DNA of 64,000 bases, taken from assembly GCF_037893015.1 (NCBI RefSeq), contig NC_133665.1, forward strand, positions 196,762,714 through 196,826,713. Direction: 5' to 3'. Origin of the DNA: Macrotis lagotis (taxonomy: Eukaryota > Chordata > Mammalia > Peramelemorphia > Peramelidae). Below the pieces are notes generated by a model, which was not told where the DNA came from, made no database searches, and worked only from the letters and a program-made list of their open reading frames with translations. The position numbers and the translations under genes are program-made. Positions 56,364 through 62,300 of this stretch are shown piece after piece (the first letter of the stretch is position 1; every line of letters begins with the position of its first letter).

Positions 56364-59300
56364 CTGTGTATGTATGCCTGTGTGTGTCTGTGTGTCTGTG
56401 ATGGTGGTACCCTTTCTTCTCCCACCCCCATTCTCCTGGTCAGCTCCAGGCCCCTGCAGGACAGAGGCATAGAACCCGTTTGGTGGTGTCCCTTGCCTTC
56501 AGGCCTCTGGGGGGCCATCCTGGGGAGTCTGTAGTCCCAGGGAAGTGAGGGTGTGCACATGTCTGTGCATGTGTATCCAGCGTGGCCCACTGTTTGTTGC
56601 AGCTGGAGTCCACAGGCCTGGGCCTCAGCAGCAGCCGCCTGCGAACAACACTGAACCGGATCCAGGAAAGTTTGATTGATCTGGTAAGGGGCTGCACAAG
56701 GCAGCGTCTGCTCCCTGGCCTGAGCTGGGGGAGGGGTGGGGTGGAGGGCAGTCACCTTGACAGACTTTCTAAACACACCCCTTGTGTTGGCCTGGAGAGT
56801 CTCACATTCTCAGCCTTGAGTCTCCCAGCCACACCTGAGCTGTCCTTTGGGGTCTTTCTCAAATGGAACGTTCAGGTCAGGACAGGTAAACGGGTAGCCC
56901 TTTTTACAGCTAGGGGAACCAAGGCCCACAGTGACAAGGTCTCAGGGGACTGAGCTTTGGGCTCTAACTGGGCCACACTGTCCTCCTCATGTGGACTGGG
57001 ATACCTCTTGGATGGTCCGCCAGCCCACATGTCATGCCGCACCTTGCCTGCCTGACTGCCTTGGTTCATGTGGATTGGAGTTGAGATGGGGTTGGCTGGT
57101 GCCTCCCTCAGAGGAGATCGTGATGGGGGCTGAGAAGCTGGAAATGCCCCTCCCAGACCTACCTTGGTTTCCCTTTCTGTCTGAGCAGTCAGACCTAGTT
57201 CTGAAGAAGGCCCTTGGGGCCAGGGCAGGGAGGACCTTGAAGGTCACCATAGCACTATTGGGAGCCGTTCTGCAGTCTCAGGCAAGGCTGTGTTTTCTGG
57301 TCACTTTCTGAAGGGTCTTATAAAAGGGAGGAACTCAGAGTGTGTTGGGTCCTTTGAGGGCATCTCTACCTCCGAACAAAGTGAGCTCCGTGTTTAAGAT
57401 CCTTGCTGCCTGTCCTGGCTCCCCCCAACCCCCCTTCTCTTCTCAGCACCTCCCCCAGGTCCCCTGGTTTTGCATGTAGTTGGCTGAGTTCTAAGCCAGC
57501 CTTTGTGTGTCCATCCTTGGCATCACTCCCTGGACCACTGCCCAGTGAATAAGCTGTGCACACCCAATTCCCTCCCCCAGGGCCCCTGGGTCACCTCCCT
57601 TTCTGCATGGTGCCCGACTAGTGGAGAACCAATGGATTCCTGCCTCTCCCTTCTTATCTCCACCCTGGTTCTGCGCACTCCTTCCCAGGACTTCACACAC
57701 TTGAGGGAAATTTTTGTAGAGAGGCCTCCAGTTGTCGATCTTGTCTAGTGAGTTCAACGGCAGTGGGACTGCAAGGCTTTTTTTGATTGAATGTCACACA
57801 TCAAATGTCACACTTCTGCTTTTATACTATTGTTATTTCTGGAAAGAAAATACCCCCAGCCCTGGGCCCTTATCAATTGGACTGTCCTGAGACCTCTGAA
57901 ATTGTGTTGGTCAAATCACCAAGCCTTTCAAATCTATTTGTCTGCCATTTCTCTCAATATCACTTCATCCAGATCTTCCCAGGACTTTCTGAAGCCATCC
58001 TCTTCATCATTTCTTCTTTTTTTACTTATTTAAGGTAATGGGGTTAAGTGACTTTCCCATTGTCACACATCTAAGTAATTATTAAGTGTCTGAGTCAGGA
58101 TTTGAACTCAGATCCTCCTGACTCCAGGACCAGTGCTTTATCCACTGCACCACCCAGCTGCCCCCACATTTTAATTTATTTTGTTAAATATCCTATTCAG
58201 TTTTAATCTGGATCCACTTGTGCTCTATTGGGTTTCTCCTGGTGATCTCAATTCCCTTGTACTCATTTATGCAGCGCTGACCTCTCTGCTGACCTCTCTC
58301 CTGACCTCCTTCTCACTTCTCCAAGATGTGTGTGTTTAAGATGCAGTCAAGCTCCTGCAAGGCCTGTCAGTTTCACCCCTGCACCACTTCTGGTCCATTC
58401 AGCTCTGGCCTCTCTGGTCACTTTCAGCTCTGGCATCACTGGTCACTTTCAGCTCTGGCCTCTCTGGTCACTTTCAGCTCTGGCATCACTGGTCAGTTTC
58501 AGCTCTGGCCTCTCTGGTCACTTTCAGCTCTGGCATCACTGGTCACTTTCAGCTCTGGCATCTCTGGTCACTTTCAGCTCTGGCCTCTCTGGTCAGTTTC
58601 AGCTCTGCAGTCTCTGGTCAGTTTCAGCTCTGGCCTCTCTGGTCACTTTCAGCTCTGGCATCACTGGTCACTTTCAGCTCTGGCCTCTCTGGTCAGTTTC
58701 AGCTCTGCAGTCTCTGGTCAGTTTCAGCTCTGGCCTCTCTGGTCAGTTTCAGCTCTGGCCTCTCTGGTCACTTTCAGCTCTGGCATCACTGGTCACTTTC
58801 AGCTCTGGCATCTCTGGTCACTTTCAGCTCTGGCATCTCTGGTCAGTTTCAGCTCTGCCGTCTCTGGTCACTTTCAGCTCTGGCATCTCTGGTCAGTTTC
58901 AGCTCTGCAGTCTCTGGTCAGTTTCAGCTCTGCAGTCTCTGGTCAGTTTCAGCTCTGGCCTCTCTGGTCACTTTCAGCTCTGGCATCACTGGTCACTTTC
59001 AGCTCTGGCATCTCTGGTCAGTTTCAGCTCTGCCGTCTCTGGTCACTTTCAGCTCTGGCATCTCTGGTCAGTTTCAGCTCTGCCGTCTCTGGTCACTTTC
59101 AGCTCTGGCATCTCTGGTCAGTTTCAGCTCTGCAGTCTCTGGTCAGTTTCAGCTCTGCAGTCTCTGGTCAGTTTCAGCTCTGGCATCTCTGGTCAGTTTC
59201 AGCTCTGCCGTCTCTGGTCACTTTCAGCTCTGGCATCTCTGGTCAGTTTCAGCTCTGCCGTCTCTGGTCACTTTCAACTCTTCTTCGGTCAATTCCAGCT

Positions 59301-62300
59301 CTAGAGCATCTCTTGCTGATTTCTGTGGTCCATTCCAGTTCTCGCTCTAGAGCCTCTCTTACTGGTTCCTTCTCTGGGGCATTTCTTGCTGATCTCACCT
59401 CTGCAGCATCTACGATTAATAATTTCACCTGTCCGGATCTTGCCATTCCCCTGGGGCGGGCCCTGATCACATCATAACTGGATTAGTGTAACAGCTGCTG
59501 GGGGGGGGTTCCTGCCTAGACTCTCTTCCCCCTTCTCCATTTTCCATTCTACCACCAGAATAATTTTCCTAAAATTCAGGTTTGACCCTGTTATAGACTT
59601 CCTTATTCAATCAACTCCAAGGCCAAATACAAACTGAAGTGTTTGCCATTCAAAGCCTTCTAACATCTAGCCTCCTCCTACTTCTCTGGTCTCCTTCTAC
59701 CTTCCTCCCTGATACACACTCTTTTCCTCAATGACACTGATTTCTTGGCTTATTCTTGTATAACATCTTCCAATGTCTAGCTCTTAGCATATTCCCTGAC
59801 TTTCTGGAATGGTCTACCTCCTCCTCACCACCTCCTGTCTTCCTGAACTTCCTTCAAGTCCGAGCTAAAGTCATCTCCCCTCTCAGTTGGGGTGTCTTCT
59901 CTCTGAGACTCTCCAATTCTGTGGCCCACATGTAGCTAGTTTTTCCATAGATGTTTGCATAACTTCTCTCTACCTCTAGAGGGAGAGTTCCTCAAGGACA
60001 GAGATTATCTTCTGTATTTCTTTGCATTCCCAGGACTTTGTATGACATATTAGGTGATTAATAGATGCTTGTGGCCTTGACTTCTCTTTTTTTGTTAGCC
60101 AGAGGCAAGATCCCTTCTGCCAGTTTGCTTTCCAGTCTTCCCATCAATTCTTGTCAAATAGTATATCATCCTCTGTTGGTATACTTCCATGTTCTCCTTT
60201 TCTCCTTTTTTGGAGATTTCGTTAAAAGCTGAATCTCTTGGGGTGGCTAGGAGGCCCAGTGGATAGAGCACCAGCCTTGGAGTCGGGAGTACCTGAGTTC
60301 AAATCTGGCCTCAGACACTTAATAATTGCCCGACTGTGTGACCTTGGGCAAGCCACTTAACCCCATTGCCTTGCAAATCTTCCCCCCCCCAAAAAAAAAT
60401 CCAAAAGCTTAATCTCTTGTCTGATTCCTTCATCTGTGGATGTTTGGAAGGAGTAGGTGCTGGTTGCATTGGGTCTAACATAGATTCAGAGGACCTGATT
60501 TCAAATTTTGGCCCTACTGATTATAGATCAGATACTGGGCATGGCATTAGGGGAGATGAGGAGAGTCCAGGCCAGTTCTGGGCAATAGGCCAGGCTTGTG
60601 GTTCCTTGAGGAGCCTGCAGTCACTCACCATCTCATGTTCTGGATCCCAAGCATCTGTGGGCAGCTGCCTTGTCCTCCTCTTGGGCACGGCTTGGGGCAG
60701 GGTGGGCCCAGGGGGCAGGGGAACTAACTTGGAAGTCTCCAAGGAAGTTTTTATTGTTGTCACAATTGTGTGTTTAAGGTAACAGGTAGACCAGGTTGGT
60801 GTGGTGTTATTCAATCCAAATTTAGTTTCCAATGAAACCATTCCAGACTTTGGACATCCTTCTCTCTCCTTGCTCCTCACCTTTCCTGCTTGGTGCAGGG
60901 CAGCAGATGCCTTGCAGGGCTCTCCACCTTAGGCTTTTCCCATCTGGTTTTGCCACTGCTCGGCCCAGACATGCTCCTTCTCTGCCTCTCATCTTAACAC
61001 CTAGTCATTCATGCCGGCCCAGAATGTGGCCTTCCCTCTTCTCCTGGGCCTCTGGCATTCTTCTGTCTTCAGGCTGCCTCCACTTCAAAGCCCACTCCCA
61101 CTTACCAGGACCTTCTCACATTTCCTTTCTCATGGACTTCAGTGTGCCCCCCTCCTCCATCTCTGTGGTACAGGAAGTCTGGGCCCTTTGTCCTGCACGG
61201 CAGCCACAGTACTGAGGAAGATGATGCTGATGTAGGGTCTTGGGTGGGGGGGCTCGACCTTGACTGTGGGCCTTTCTTCTTTCAGGAGGTTTGCATAGAC
61301 CCCACAGGCTCGCTCACAGCTGGTGAGGAGAGGAAGGAGAAGGTGCCGAGTCCACACCTCAGTCACCTGGTGGTTCTGACATCTGGGGACACACTATATG
61401 GATTGGCAGAGAGAGTGGTTGCCACAGAGTCCTTGTAAGTCCTTGGGTTAACTTGGAGCTGGGGTCAGCTGGAAGAGCCTGGCCTGAGACTACAGGCATG
61501 CTGGAAACTCAATCACAACAGCCAGGCCTATTTTTACTTCAGCTTTTCAAGCAACCTTTGAAGTCTACCTGAGGGTACTCACAACTGGGTATGGCCAGAA
61601 GAGGTCTGTGCTGGACTCTGAGACAGGGCACAGGGAGGGAGAGCATCCCGGGGGTGGGGAACAGCCAGCATAAAGGTCTGGAGGGAGGAAACATGTCAGG
61701 TACAGAGACAGCCCTGACCCAGGCCTGCGGAATCTGGAAAGGGAAGATGGGCCTTCAGTGCTGGCCTTGAAATGTGTCCACTTGGTTGTCTATTTAGAGA
61801 CTGTTCTTCCTCCCTCTTTTGTTCTTTCTCTGGTGTCCTCCTCCCTCTCCCTCCCCTCCTCCTTTTCTCCCTTCTCTCTATCCTTCCTCTTTTCTCTCTC
61901 CTTCCCCCCCCCCCTTCTCCCCTTTTCTCCTCCCCTTCCTGTCCCCTCTCTTCCTCTCCTCCTCCTCCCTGCCTCACCTTATCTCCCTCCCCATCCTTCC
62001 CAGGGTCTTCCTTGCTGAGCAGTTTGAGTTCCTGCAGCCCCACCTGGATGCTGTGATGCCGGCAGTGAAGAAGCCCTTCCTGCAGCAGTTTTATTCTCAG
62101 GTGAGAGGCTCGTGGCAGGGGGAGGTGTGACCTCCACCCCTTGTCTTAGGAAGGGACTCAGGCAACTCAGGGGGTCCTGGGGGTTTGCTTGTAGCCCTAG
62201 AGGACAGGGTTCGACCCTTGTGGAGTGGATGATGGGAGAGCATTCACTACTCCCTGATGGTGCCTTGGGCCTGGTATAACATCTTCTCAGGCCTTGATCT

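Larger units (their letters stand above)
56684..61285 (+). other. VPS50: VPS50 intron 22
   Basis: 4.6 kb. Young SINEs at 58020-58167 and 60240-60402, the 25-bp minisatellite (58390-59280) with a decayed flank to 59410, and an L2-like 3' end (59510-60085). 56700-57780 and 60430-61280 appear unique. Confidence 0.7.

Noticed and set aside
58326..59477. 383- and 324-codon open frames
   Set aside because: They are translations of the 25-bp minisatellite; since 25 is not a multiple of 3 and the unit lacks stops, several frames stay open. Intronic, no codon signature.
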